A stretch of 64,000 nucleotides of DNA. It comes from Wolfiporia cocos. Lineage: Eukaryota > Basidiomycota > Agaricomycetes > Polyporales > Phaeolaceae. The DNA is taken from assembly GCA_029448655.1 (NCBI GenBank), contig JACCLO010000001.1:4774001-4838000 (forward strand). The letters run 5' to 3'. The notes under the pieces were generated by a model. The model was given only the letters and a program-made list of their open reading frames with translations, searched no databases and was not told the DNA's origin. The position numbers and the translations under genes are program-made. Numbering within the stretch: position 1 is the first letter of the stretch; each line of letters begins with the position of its first letter. This document shows, in pieces, positions 13,263-22,274 of this stretch.

Positions 13263-13342
13263 ATGGTTGAGCAGATCGCCTTCAAGGTGAGCTGCGCTGT
13301 ACATTCTTGTCGGCTGGTTCTCACATCGAACAGGAGAATACC

Positions 13343-13948
13343 ATGCTGTCGCAGCGCGAGTCCCCGCCTCGTGCAGACTCCCTTGTGTCCATGCTGCGAT
13401 CCCTGACCGTCGATGACGACTATTTCGAGCGCCGTGCCCTACGCGCCGCATGCATCCGGCGCACACCGCTAGACGACTTCCACCCTCAGGCCAGCGAGAT
13501 TGTACCTGGGTTGTTCGTGTGTGACGTCTATACAGCAACATCGCCTGCAATCAGCCGCGGACTTGGGATCACCCACGTTGTCTCCGTCGTCAAAGACAAC
13601 TATCCCCGCTTCCCTCGCAGCATGAAGCACATCTCCATACCGATAGACGACTCGCGCGAGGCGGAACTCCTGGGCTACCTGGACTACACGGTGGAATGGA
13701 TTACTAGCGCTCTTCAACGGAAGGGACGGGTGATGGTCCACTGTATCTGGGGCATGAGCAGGAGCGCGAGCGTCGCGATTGCATACATCATGGCCGCCAA
13801 ACACATCCCGCTGGAGAATGCCCTCAAGCTTGTGGTTGCGCGCAGAGAGGTCGTAAAACCAAATAGCGGCTTCATGCAACAATTGAAGGTATACGAACAT
13901 ATCTTACGAATCAGGGAAGAAAAGGAACTGCTGAGACGTGATAGCTGA
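13343..13948 (+). CDS. Dual-specificity protein phosphatase
   Basis: Cysteine-based protein phosphatase of the atypical DUSP class. The 201-residue frame holds the signature HCIWGMSRSASV (Cys nucleophile, Arg of the P-loop) near residue 133. The probable general acid is an Asp in IPIDDSREAEL about 30 residues earlier, the usual spacing. The domain starts at IVPGLFVCDVYTA, typical of stand-alone DUSPs. I chose ATG 13343. An alternative start at 13263 adds eight codons through a canonical 47-nt intron (13287-13333, GTGAGC to CAG) and stays in frame, so the true start may be upstream. No MAPK-docking domain is visible, so the substrate is open. Confidence 0.9.
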   Translation: MLSQRESPPRADSLVSMLRSLTVDDDYFERRALRAACIRRTPLDDFHPQASEIVPGLFVCDVYTATSPAISRGLGITHVVSVVKDNYPRFPRSMKHISIPIDDSREAELLGYLDYTVEWITSALQRKGRVMVHCIWGMSRSASVAIAYIMAAKHIPLENALKLVVARREVVKPNSGFMQQLKVYEHILRIREEKELLRRDS

Positions 13949-14625
13949 GCGTTCCGAATCTCGAGTCTTTATTGTACAATTGATTGTAATAGTATGCCCT
14001 ATCAAATCCCACTGGTCGTTTCAAACGCACGATGTGTTGACACCGTCAAGTCGGCTCATCATGGCCGTTCCTAAGGGTGTAAGATGCTCTTCTACAGGTC
14101 TTCGTTTCGATTTCAGCCTTTCAATGATCCGCCATCCCGTTTTCTAGCTAGCGATGCCTCTGCTACATAGCGCTGTACACGGTATTCATGCATGGGTTTC
14201 CGCGGACGCGTCGCCGCTGCAGCTGGGTAATAAGTTTCTGGTTATTGCCGTTCGCGTTGAGACGTAAACTACTTTTTCGTCCGTAAGCCTGTGCTATTCG
14301 CAATGCTCATCCCAACAATTCATGGAACTATTTCGATGCTCACTAGGGAATCGCCATATACGAGCATTGGAGGCAATGTATTGTAATACTTCTACCTTAT
14401 ATCTATGCTTATGAAATTCTGAGACGGGCTGAATGCAGTCGAATGCGTTGCCGAACCTCGAGTAGATCCAAGACTAAGTATACTCGCCCAAAGTGCTCAT
14501 ATGCAACTCCCGATGAGCTCTCGAAGGCGCATGAATGCGTGAAATATAATAGTATTTACAAAAAGCAATCATGTCACAGTATCATTTGGGCAAGTCCACG
14601 AATTGCTGCAACATACAGCCGACAG
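13949..14625. other. Intergenic, nothing recognised
   Basis: Sequence after the phosphatase, increasingly AT-rich towards the TE island. No coding frame or repeat was recognised. Confidence 0.35.
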
Positions 14626-15301
14626 GCTCATAATGCATAATGCATAGCCAGAGCCGGGAACCACCGCGGGGAGCACGCATGAAACATCATACTGGATAAT
14701 GCATAGCCTAATTGGGAGTTATGCATTAGTATGTTATACCGGATATGGCATAAATTGACTTCATCTGCATAGCAAGACTACAATTGCAAGTGCTGCGGAT
14801 CATATCTGATCGATTTGGAACTACTCGTCCAGCTGATAAGATCTCAATGCCTGTCGAAGACCGAAAGCGGAAGGCCCATCCTAGACCTGACTGAAGCCCT
14901 ACAAAGGCCGCAGACTAGCTACCGACATCTAATTTTCTGTCAATTAAGCCTCTCGCATCTAATGAAGGAAGGTCGAGCGGCTGTGTCTGCAGTATTGACA
15001 TGCCAATGCAGCGGGCTTACAGGACTCACTCATGCAGCAATTACATAAGCTGTGCGGATACTTGAATGGCACTGCACTTGCATATTACACAAAGATCACT
15101 CTTTGGAACCTAGATTTAAGGAGAAATGATAGCATGTAATTCACAGTTAGTAGTATGCAGTTCATAGGCGATAGCTCATTTGAGCATACCAGGTGTGACA
15201 CCATCACTACGGTATGTCACGATATGTCACGAATGTCACCTATGTGTGACATATATGCTAATGCATACCTAGTCTTAATGCATAACGTGAGGTGGGAACC
15301 G
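14626..15301. mobile_element. Relic of a TIR DNA element, left part
   Basis: It starts with CTCATAATGCATAATGCATAGCC, followed shortly by CCGGGAACC. The far end is displaced to about 29562-29580, where the reverse complement begins CTCATAATGCATAGC. Similar tips occur inside the 38800-39492 element (CTCATAATGCATAGC then CCGGGGACC), so these are one family. The body also has three nearby TGTCAC repeats at 15215-15240. It is split by the LTR element whose TSD (AACCG) lies at 15297-15301. No transposase frame remains. Confidence 0.5.
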
Positions 15302-15672
15302 TGACACAAGCGTATTCTCAAGCAACTACTCAGGGGAATATTACTCGCGTGAAAGCGTATTCCTAGTCTGAGGCTACTCAAGGCAACAAAGGCCAAGACG
15401 AGTCTGGGGTGCTCCCTGCTCGTCTGGCTGGTATATATGCTCGTAGGCTGTTTGTACATGTTTGGCTACTATACAGTATTACGTAAGCTGATAGACCGTT
15501 TAGAGTATGGTAAACCCTATCGTAGGTGTAGAGCCACATCAAGGGTGTCCGGGGTCTGTGTAGGCACGTGTGGGGTGTTCGGGGTCCTTGCACGTGATGC
15601 ATAGGCGGGCGCTTAGATAAGATAAGGGTTGTCCCTAGTCGCAAGCTAGTTGGAGAAAATCGGCTTGTGACA
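15302..15672 (-). repeat. 3' LTR of the minus-strand element
   Basis: 371 bp. Read on the minus strand it begins TGTCACAAGCC and ends CGCTTGTGTCA, the TG...CA ends expected for an LTR with a short terminal inverted repeat. It matches 29186-29556 except for about two transitions. Confidence 0.95.
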
Positions 15673-16216
15673 GTACCCCCTCTTCTAGCTGCATGTCCCC
15701 ACGCCCAGCAATCACTTTGTACATATTTTGGTCAACATGGCACGGGTGGTCTACGGTTTTGGTGCAGATGTGTGGGTGCGCCAGTTGGAGTGTGTTTAAA
15801 ACCGGGTAGATCCAATATCCTATTGATTCAGGTATAGTGGATTCTATCGGTGTTCCAACGCGTATTCCGTATTGCATGACCCGTGTTCGTGGATCGCAGA
15901 ACCAGAAGTTATGAGCGACGAGCTTCTTTTCGTAGGCGTAGAATGGTATACTGCCTTTGACGAGAAGCGTAGTGTCTATGTCGTCATATATGATGAACTC
16001 CTTCGGGTTCTCCCTAAGTCCCATTTCCTGAGCTTTTCGTTCGAAGTCCTCCCACTCTGGGTCCCATTTGGTGTTAGAGTGGTCCCAGCCAGTGTTTCTG
16101 TTTTTCCACTGGTTACCTGGGGCGGATGGTCTTGCTTCGAAGAACTTTGTAACGAGCTCTTGGTAATGGTTCAATCCACGTTTTCGTTCCCATGTTTTAG
16201 TCCCGTCAGACCACTC
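15635..16216 (-). pseudogene. C-terminal end of the pol polyprotein, cut off by the nested element
   Basis: The open frame continues the integrase C-terminus found on the other side of the nested element. The duplicated CACTC target lies at the join. The first residues (EWSDGTKTWE, then LVTKFF) resemble the second half of a chromodomain. About 150 further residues follow with no family I recognise (landmarks DPEWEDFERKAQEMG, FWFCDPRTRVMQYG). The frame stops at 15635, about 12 codons inside the 3' LTR, so the LTR supplies the natural stop. Confidence 0.8.
15673..15690 (-). other. Polypurine tract
   Basis: Directly inside the 3' LTR the minus strand reads AGAAGAGGGGGTAC. This is the usual primer site for plus-strand DNA synthesis. 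The nested non-coding element has a very similar tract at 21166-21179. Confidence 0.8.
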
Positions 16217-17311
16217 TGTCACAGATTTATCTGGGGCTTACAGCATTTTTCCTACGATTATAGCAATTTACCTGGGATTTATACGTCTACCTACAAGTTA
16301 TCTACAGGTTAACTCCCATTGCCACCACGACAAGCTCTTAACTGGGCTTATCACCACATGACCAGCTTACATAACGCTACGGCACCTTCCGGTCCAATAG
16401 CATAGTATAGCTACGTCATACAGGTCTCGCCCGTCAGAGCAAGACCAAGCCACGTCATAGATCTTAGATCATAATGATAGGCCGAGCGCGGCACGCTCGC
16501 ATAATAATGTCCACAAGTACAAACAGTGCCTCGCGGCCTTGTACTATTGGGTCGGCCTTCCCGGCTTCCCACCGCCATAAGATCCTTGATCACAATGGCA
16601 CCTCAGGCGCGCCACGCCTTCGCATAATAATGGCAACACGGCCAAATAGCACTATATTAGCATCAAGGCAATATCGCTATAGGCTACGGCCTTCTCGGCC
16701 TCCCACGGACTCGGCGTTCTCCAAGTCCCGGGCTTCTGCCATCACGGCGTTGCCCAAACACCGGTCCTCGCCTCACGGCTAAGACCACCATATGTTCCGG
16801 TAACCTTCCGGTCCGGACATATCACATGCTACGGTGCCTGCTGGCCCAATAGCATTACGACCTCGGCGTTCCGCCTTGGTCAGCACATGATGACCGGCCA
16901 ATCGCCATTATACCTCACGGTATCCGGCAACCGGCATCCCTTATACCCGGGCTGCGCCCGTCTTCACATGTCCATCTAACGATGAGACCACACGCTCTCT
17001 CTTTTACCATTGGCTCGGCCATTACCGGCGGGCCACGGCCTTTGTAGAGTAGTCGTACCACTTGGTCGCCCTTATGGCAACCAAGCCCACACTCCTTATC
17101 GGGCATGCACTATACAGTAGCACATGACCTGATATTATTATGTATATAAGTAGGGCCTTGACGGCCTATAACTCTAGTTCTATTCTTCTCGGCGTGCGCC
17201 GTAGAAGAACCTTCCACCTACTACCGTGCCTGATAACCTCTACCTCACCTCGTCGCCTTAGTTCATCGCAAGGATACTGGCGTGGTGAGTCCCACAGAGC
17301 CATCTGTGTCA
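16217..17311 (+). repeat. 5' LTR of the non-coding element
   Basis: 1095 bp, beginning TGTCACAGATT and ending CATCTGTGTCA, and repeated at 21180-22274. It is unusually rich in short hairpins. Examples are the pair at 16376-16401 and 16828-16853, and the pair of GCGSCAC-loop hairpins near 16485-16500 and 16595-16612. Confidence 0.95.
17143..17187 (+). promoter_or_regulatory. LTR promoter: TATA box and predicted self-primer start
   Basis: TATATAA at 17143-17149 is followed about 33 nt later by TAGTTCTATTCTT (17175-17187). That 13-mer is the exact reverse complement of the PBS at 17313-17325. The spacing from the TATA box suits a transcript starting at A17176, so the RNA 5' end could prime its own reverse transcription. 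Confidence 0.8.
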
Positions 17312-17312
17312 T

Positions 17313-17325
17313 AAGAATAGAACTA
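17313..17325 (+). other. Primer-binding site, self-priming type
   Basis: AAGAATAGAACTA lies 1 nt after the 5' LTR. It pairs perfectly with the predicted RNA start at 17175-17187. No TGG, as expected for a tRNA-primed PBS, is present here. Confidence 0.8.
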
Positions 17326-17330
17326 CCTAC

Positions 17331-17398
17331 CCCCTGCGCCTCCTTAACTGGTGGCGCCTGGGTTTTTCCTCCTACAGGTGTCTGAGATAGCGCAGGGG
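17331..17398 (+). other. Leader stem-loop next to the PBS
   Basis: CCCCTGCGC (17331-17339) and GCGCAGGGG (17390-17398) form a perfect 9-bp stem enclosing about 50 nt just downstream of the PBS. Such leader stems often serve in packaging or primer placement in retroelements; the role here is inference. Confidence 0.6.
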
Positions 17399-19244
17399 CC
17401 GCTACTCTCCTGCAAAGGGGATGTATGCTCCGTGGTTGCGGATTGGGATACATCGGCGGCGGGCTTAGCGGCCTGCTGCCACCCAGTGGGGCGCTGCCTG
17501 CCTAATCAGCAGCATGCGTCCTGCGAACCCGGACTCCAGGGTTAAGGAGAGGCGCTGGCTTCCTGACAAGGTTGCTGGTGCCAGCGGTTGAGACCCGCCT
17601 ATTGGGAAAAGGGGACCGTCTGCCTGTGTGCGCGCAGCCCCCTGTCTTGGCAATCCCTGTTCAGGGACCCAACACTACCAGTAGGATCCCCATAGGGATA
17701 TGCGCTTCGGCGTATTCCCTTAGTAGGGTGTGGGAATCTTCCAAAGCCGCCCCCCAGGCGTAAGGGGCCCGCTTGGGATCTCCTTTGGGGAATCCAAGTG
17801 GTGAGGCGGTGAGACTCGCAAGGTCAAACCGGCCGAGGTCACTCGCGGTAGCCAATAGCGTAAGTCCTACGGGCAGCTCGGCGTGCGAGCCTGGGTTAAA
17901 CCGAGTTGGGGCCCCACCGGAAGCATGCGGCGTTGCCCACCATCCTTGATGTGTGGAGCGCTCGTGAATGCGCGATCTTAGATCGACGGATGGTTTTTTA
18001 GCCCTGATGTGACACCCAGGTGGCTACAGATGGCAAGCCTTACCACTAAAGCGTGGACCGGTCGCGGTGTAAAACTGCGACCACTTTCCAGCTCATCTCC
18101 GCGAGGAAATGGGCTGTGTATCCTATTCCCAACCATGTGACCCAGCCTGTCAAATGCTGGCAGTCACCGACTCTCTCGCTAGGAGGAAGTCGCGCGCTTC
18201 GATGAAGACACCTGTCGGCTAACTTCCGCGCGGCGTCCTGACAAGGGCGCCCCTAACCATGCCCCCGTTCTTCTTGTGTTTGACATGACCACTCAGCGTT
18301 GATCGCTGATGACGAGCTCTCTTTCAGGTACCCTGGTATCCCAGTCAATAAAGTAGATAAATATGTAGTTTTAGTGGCGGCTCCTAGTAGATAGCAATAC
18401 TTGTATTAGCTTAGAAACCGCCCAATAGCATTTGTATTCGCCTCTGGAAATCCTGCGTCACCTGCTGGTTCCCAGGTTATCTAGCCTGGTTAAGGTCGCT
18501 TATGTACATAAAAAGCAACCTTTACGTCTTACGGGTACACTTAGTCAATCGAAGAACGATACTAGTACCTGTTCCCTTAGACGTAGGATCGCGTACGCTT
18601 GGCAAATATATGCTTATAACTATTATTACTGTGGGAATAACCTAGTACCAAGTCGATTAGGATTCACATAATCCGTCGGCGCCCGTTTGACTTCGGTCTT
18701 CGCTCCTGAAAAGGGGATTCGGGTTATTTGAGCATCCGTCATTTGGTCACATGTCATAAGAACCTTTGAACGGGGGCACCCCTTTCGGTAATGGAACTCC
18801 TGAAAAGGAAATTACCATCCGTTTGGGAAGAGACGTCTGACAAGCGTCTATAAATAATTGGGTACAGCGCTGTTTCCACCAGCCACCCATGTACAAACAG
18901 ATCGCAACAAGATTACCTCATTGAATCTTGCAATCTGGGTTAGAGGAAAGGAAAACAAGGGACCCACGCTATTGATACGCGTTCCCTTGAAGTGTAGCGG
19001 AGGCCGCAAGGCTTCTAGAATCACACTTCATTCGGCATTCTCGCACAATCGCCGAATCCACACCGGTTTCCAACCGGTTCCCCCCCTGTATTGAAATCGA
19101 CAATTTCGCACGCCACTCGCAAAATTCGTCACGAGGCTCGCTACCTCACTCTTGATTTCACTTCGATTCAACTTTTCTCTGTGGGGAGAATAACCGAATT
19201 CGAAAAATACACCTTAGCAATTCAATGCGATCGTCCGCAAAAGG
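17399..19244 (+). other. Interior of the non-coding element, hairpin-rich
   Basis: No reading frame of interest. Short inverted repeats are dense. Examples are ACCGGTT/AACCGGT near 19065, CGGC...GCCG near 19030-19058, and the decamers CCTGAMAAGG at 17562, 18237, 18705 and 18799 (a further copy is at 20024). Confidence 0.55.
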
Positions 19245-19294
19245 TCTCGAAGAAGCACTCGAAAACTTCCAGAGATAACAAGGGAGCCCCCCTT
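19245..19294 (+). repeat. Three-stem RNA-like motif, copy 1
   Basis: 50 nt. Stem 1 TCTC/GAGA, stem 2 GAAG/CTTC around loop CACTCGAAAA, linker TAAC, stem 3 AAGGG/CCCTT around loop AGCCC. All 13 pairs are Watson-Crick. It aligns without gaps to copies 2 and 3, in which the stems differ but still pair. Confidence 0.8.
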
Positions 19295-20556
19295 ATTAGG
19301 ACAATCAAGCCGATTTGGCAATCGGTTATCATTTATTTGCTTGGTTTACGGAAACCTGCGCCGCCAAGACGCGCAATAAATAAATCCGGATCTGTATCCT
19401 TACGACAAGAAAGGACTACATCTCGTCACTACATCGAATATGGGCCTGGAAAACCCTTCGATTCCGACAAACTAGGGCTTGGAAACCTTAGTATAAAAAT
19501 CTGGTCGCATATGCGAGCGACTACTGGATACAGCCGTATATGGATATACGTCAAGAATACCTTCGGCCCACATCCACCCACCCTTATATGGGTATAGAGG
19601 CGGTTTAACCTCTTTAAAAAACCAAAACCATCTGGATAGATTTGATCGGGAGATCAAACGTGAAAGAGGGGGTGGAAACCCTAATTTCGCACCTAGGACC
19701 TTAACAAGTCCACTATCCCACGCTTACAAATGTACCTTACGGTCATTAAAGCAACCAACGACATGCACTAAGAGGCCTGATTACCCTCATTCATGCTCGT
19801 ACTGTCCTATTCGTATATGGACGACAACCCTGTAATAGGAATTATAGTAGCTATCTATCCAATAGCGAAATATATCCTTCCCCAATGATCATCCCAGTTC
19901 CCACGCTTACAATGTCATACTCAATCGAAGAACGACTTTAACGACATGCAAGCACATTGGAAACTACCGTCATCGCCACCACGTGACTTCAGCCCTTACG
20001 GGATACACCCTTACGAGACAACTCCTGACAAGGATGTATGTTCTCACGGTTACCCAATAAGGCCTCACTACGGCAACGACACTACAGTCTAGGGAATACA
20101 ATCATAAGCATATGAACATAATGCATAATGATTAGTACCTATACTATGGGGTTTTACACGAGAAGCCTACTCGTTAATAAATAGTGCACACAACCACGAA
20201 GGCACAGCTTCATTCCGGAACTTACGACTCCGAAGAGATCGCTACCTAGAAGCAATCTAACTAGGGGACACAACCCCTGTAACAAATGGGCATTGACAAA
20301 TGTCTCACGCTTAGTACTTGCGATACTAGGGAGGCGACGCCTCACAAACGTTCATAAGGCGACGTCCTTTAATAACCGTTCAACTGCATAAGTCGTACAA
20401 AGTAGGATTACCCCTGTACAAGCACAAAGCCTAAGACACCCGCCACGCGAATGAAGGAACTTGCAATCCCATTCACCGCTAGGCAATAGACGTCGAAAAA
20501 GCATCGCTATGTTACACTCAATGGGTACTACGCATAAGCAACATATCCGCCAAAGG

Positions 20557-20606
20557 GCTCGAAGAGACACTAGAAAATCTCCAGAGCTAACAGTGAAGCC
20601 CTCACT
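20557..20606 (+). repeat. Three-stem RNA-like motif, copy 2
   Basis: 50 nt. Stem 1 GCTC/GAGC, stem 2 GAGA/TCTC around loop CACTAGAAAA, linker TAAC, stem 3 AGTGA/TCACT around loop AGCCC. GAA between stems 1 and 2 and CA between their 3' arms are the same as in the other copies. Confidence 0.8.
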
Positions 20607-20788
20607 CTAAGGAATATCGCACAATGCTATCCGAAACACGTACAACGACACAATGCACCCTCTAATACGCTTGGCAAGCTATTGGAGCACAGATTACTAG
20701 TAGACTCAAAGGCACTATATGAGGATCATTTCCATATCGCCTTCTACTACGAGTAACGTCATAAGCAAAAGCAACAATCCGACAAAGG

Positions 20789-20838
20789 TCGCGAAAAGGC
20801 ACTAGAACACCTTCAGCGATAACAGGAGAGCCCCTCCT
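20789..20838 (+). repeat. Three-stem RNA-like motif, copy 3
   Basis: 50 nt. Stem 1 TCGC/GCGA, stem 2 AAGG/CCTT around loop CACTAGAACA, linker TAAC, stem 3 AGGAG/CTCCT around loop AGCCC. It is preceded, like the other copies, by CAAAGG or a close variant. Confidence 0.8.
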
Positions 20839-20896
20839 TCCAGGATCCGCGTGCACAATGACAATACACTCTAGTAACACGACTACACTTCCCTAA

Positions 20897-20930
20897 CAAC
20901 GGCATTTGACCTTTCGGTCATCACGCGTTG
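20897..20930 (+). repeat. Two-stem hairpin family, copy 1
   Basis: Outer stem CAACG/CGTTG, constant GCATT and TCACG, inner stem TGACC/GGTCA with a TTTC loop. Confidence 0.75.
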
Positions 20931-20941
20931 ATAATCGCTAG

Positions 20942-20974
20942 TAACGGCATTTAGCACTCTGCTATCACGCGTTA
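20942..20974 (+). repeat. Two-stem hairpin family, copy 2
   Basis: Outer stem TAACG/CGTTA, constant GCATT and TCACG, inner stem TAGCA/TGCTA with a CTC loop. Both stems differ from copy 1 yet pair. Confidence 0.75.
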
Positions 20975-21077
20975 CAAATCAATAAGGAATAAAATCGCCT
21001 TCCACGCTCAGGCTCCATCCACAAGTCCTGAAACTCCCATTTATCCCTGTTCAATTAACAAAATTGAAGCAGCACCA

Positions 21078-21110
21078 TAACGGCATTTGACACTTCGTCA
21101 TCACGCGTTA
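21078..21110 (+). repeat. Two-stem hairpin family, copy 3
   Basis: Outer stem TAACG/CGTTA, constant GCATT and TCACG, inner stem TGAC/GTCA with an ACTTC loop. Confidence 0.75.
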
Positions 21111-21142
21111 TACCGCTCTTGGGACGTACATAATGAGGAATA

Positions 21143-21179
21143 GTTTCATCAGGGACGATGAAACCTAAAGCGGGGGTAA
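21143..21179 (+). other. Terminal hairpin and polypurine tract
   Basis: GTTTCATC/GATGAAAC (21143-21164) is a perfect 8-bp hairpin with loop AGGGAC. It directly precedes the purine-rich tract AAAGCGGGGGTAA, which abuts the 3' LTR. Confidence 0.7.
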
Positions 21180-22274
21180 TGTCACAGATTTATCTGGGGC
21201 TTACAGCATTTTTCCTACGATTATAGCAATTTACCTGGGATTTATACGTCTACCTACAAGTTATCTACAGGTTAACTCCCATTGCCACCACGACAAGCTC
21301 TTAACTGGGCTTATCACCACATGACCAGCTTACATAACGCTACGGCACCTTCCGGTCCAATAGCATAGTATAGCTACGTCATACAGGTCTCGCCCGTCAG
21401 AGCAAGACCAAGCCACGTCATAGATCTTAGATCATAATGATAGGCCGAGCGCGGCACGCTCGCATAATAATGTCCACAAGTACAAACAGTGCCTCGCGGC
21501 CTTGTACTATTGGGTCGGCCTTCCCGGCTTCCCACCGCCATAAGATCCTTGATCACAATGGCACCTCAGGCGCGCCACGCCTTCGCATAATAATGGCAAC
21601 ACGGCCAAATAGCACTATATTAGCATCAAGGCAATATCGCTATAGGCTACGGCCTTCTCGGCCTCCCACGGACTCGGCGTTCTCCAAGTCCCGGGCTTCT
21701 GCCATCACGGCGTTGCCCAAACACCGGTCCTCGCCTCACGGCTAAGACCACCATATGTTCCGGTAACCTTCCGGTCCGGACATATCACATGCTACGGTGC
21801 CTGCTGGCCCAATAGCATTACGACCTCGGCGTTCCGCCTTGGTCAGCACATGATGACCGGCCAATCGCCATTATACCTCACGGTATCCGGCAACCGGCAT
21901 CCCTTATACCCGGGCTGCGCCCGTCTTCACATGTCCATCTAACGATGAGACCACACGCTCTCTCTTTTACCATTGGCTCGGCCATTACCGGCGGGCCACG
22001 GCCTTTGTAGAGTAGTCGTACCACTTGGTCGCCCTTATGGCAACCAAGCCCACACTCCTTATCGGGCATGCACTATACAGTAGCACATGACCTGATATTA
22101 TTATGTATATAAGTAGGGCCTTGACGGCCTATAACTCTAGTTCTATTCTTCTCGGCGTGCGCCGTAGAAGAACCTTCCACCTACTACCGTGCCTGATAAC
22201 CTCTACCTCACCTCGTCGCCTTAGTTCATCGCAAGGATACTGGCGTGGTGAGTCCCACAGAGCCATCTGTGTCA
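21180..22274 (+). repeat. 3' LTR of the non-coding element
   Basis: Appears identical to 16217-17311 throughout the stretches compared. It is followed by the TSD CACTC. Confidence 0.95.

Larger units (their letters stand above)
16217..22274 (+). mobile_element. Non-coding LTR retrotransposon (LARD-like), nested
   Basis: 6058 bp with two apparently identical 1095-bp LTRs around 3868 bp with no coding frame of note. Flanking TSD is CACTC (16212-16216 and 22275-22279). It is oriented plus: TATATAA at 17143, PBS at 17313, polypurine tract at 21166. Its LTR tips TGTCACA and TGTGTCA, its PPT (GCGGGGGTAA) and its PBS geometry match those of the element it sits in, so that element is a plausible source of proteins. 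The interior is crowded with short inverted repeats, described separately. The matching LTRs mean a very recent insertion. Confidence 0.93.

Noticed and set aside
16411..17106. Several 60-100 codon ORFs in the 1095-bp LTRs
   Set aside because: They occur identically in both LTRs, have no domain and follow from the repeated hairpin sequence.
19245..20838. CRISPR-like array
   Set aside because: The repeated units are only three, unevenly spaced, and differ in their stems. It is a fungal retroelement, not an array.
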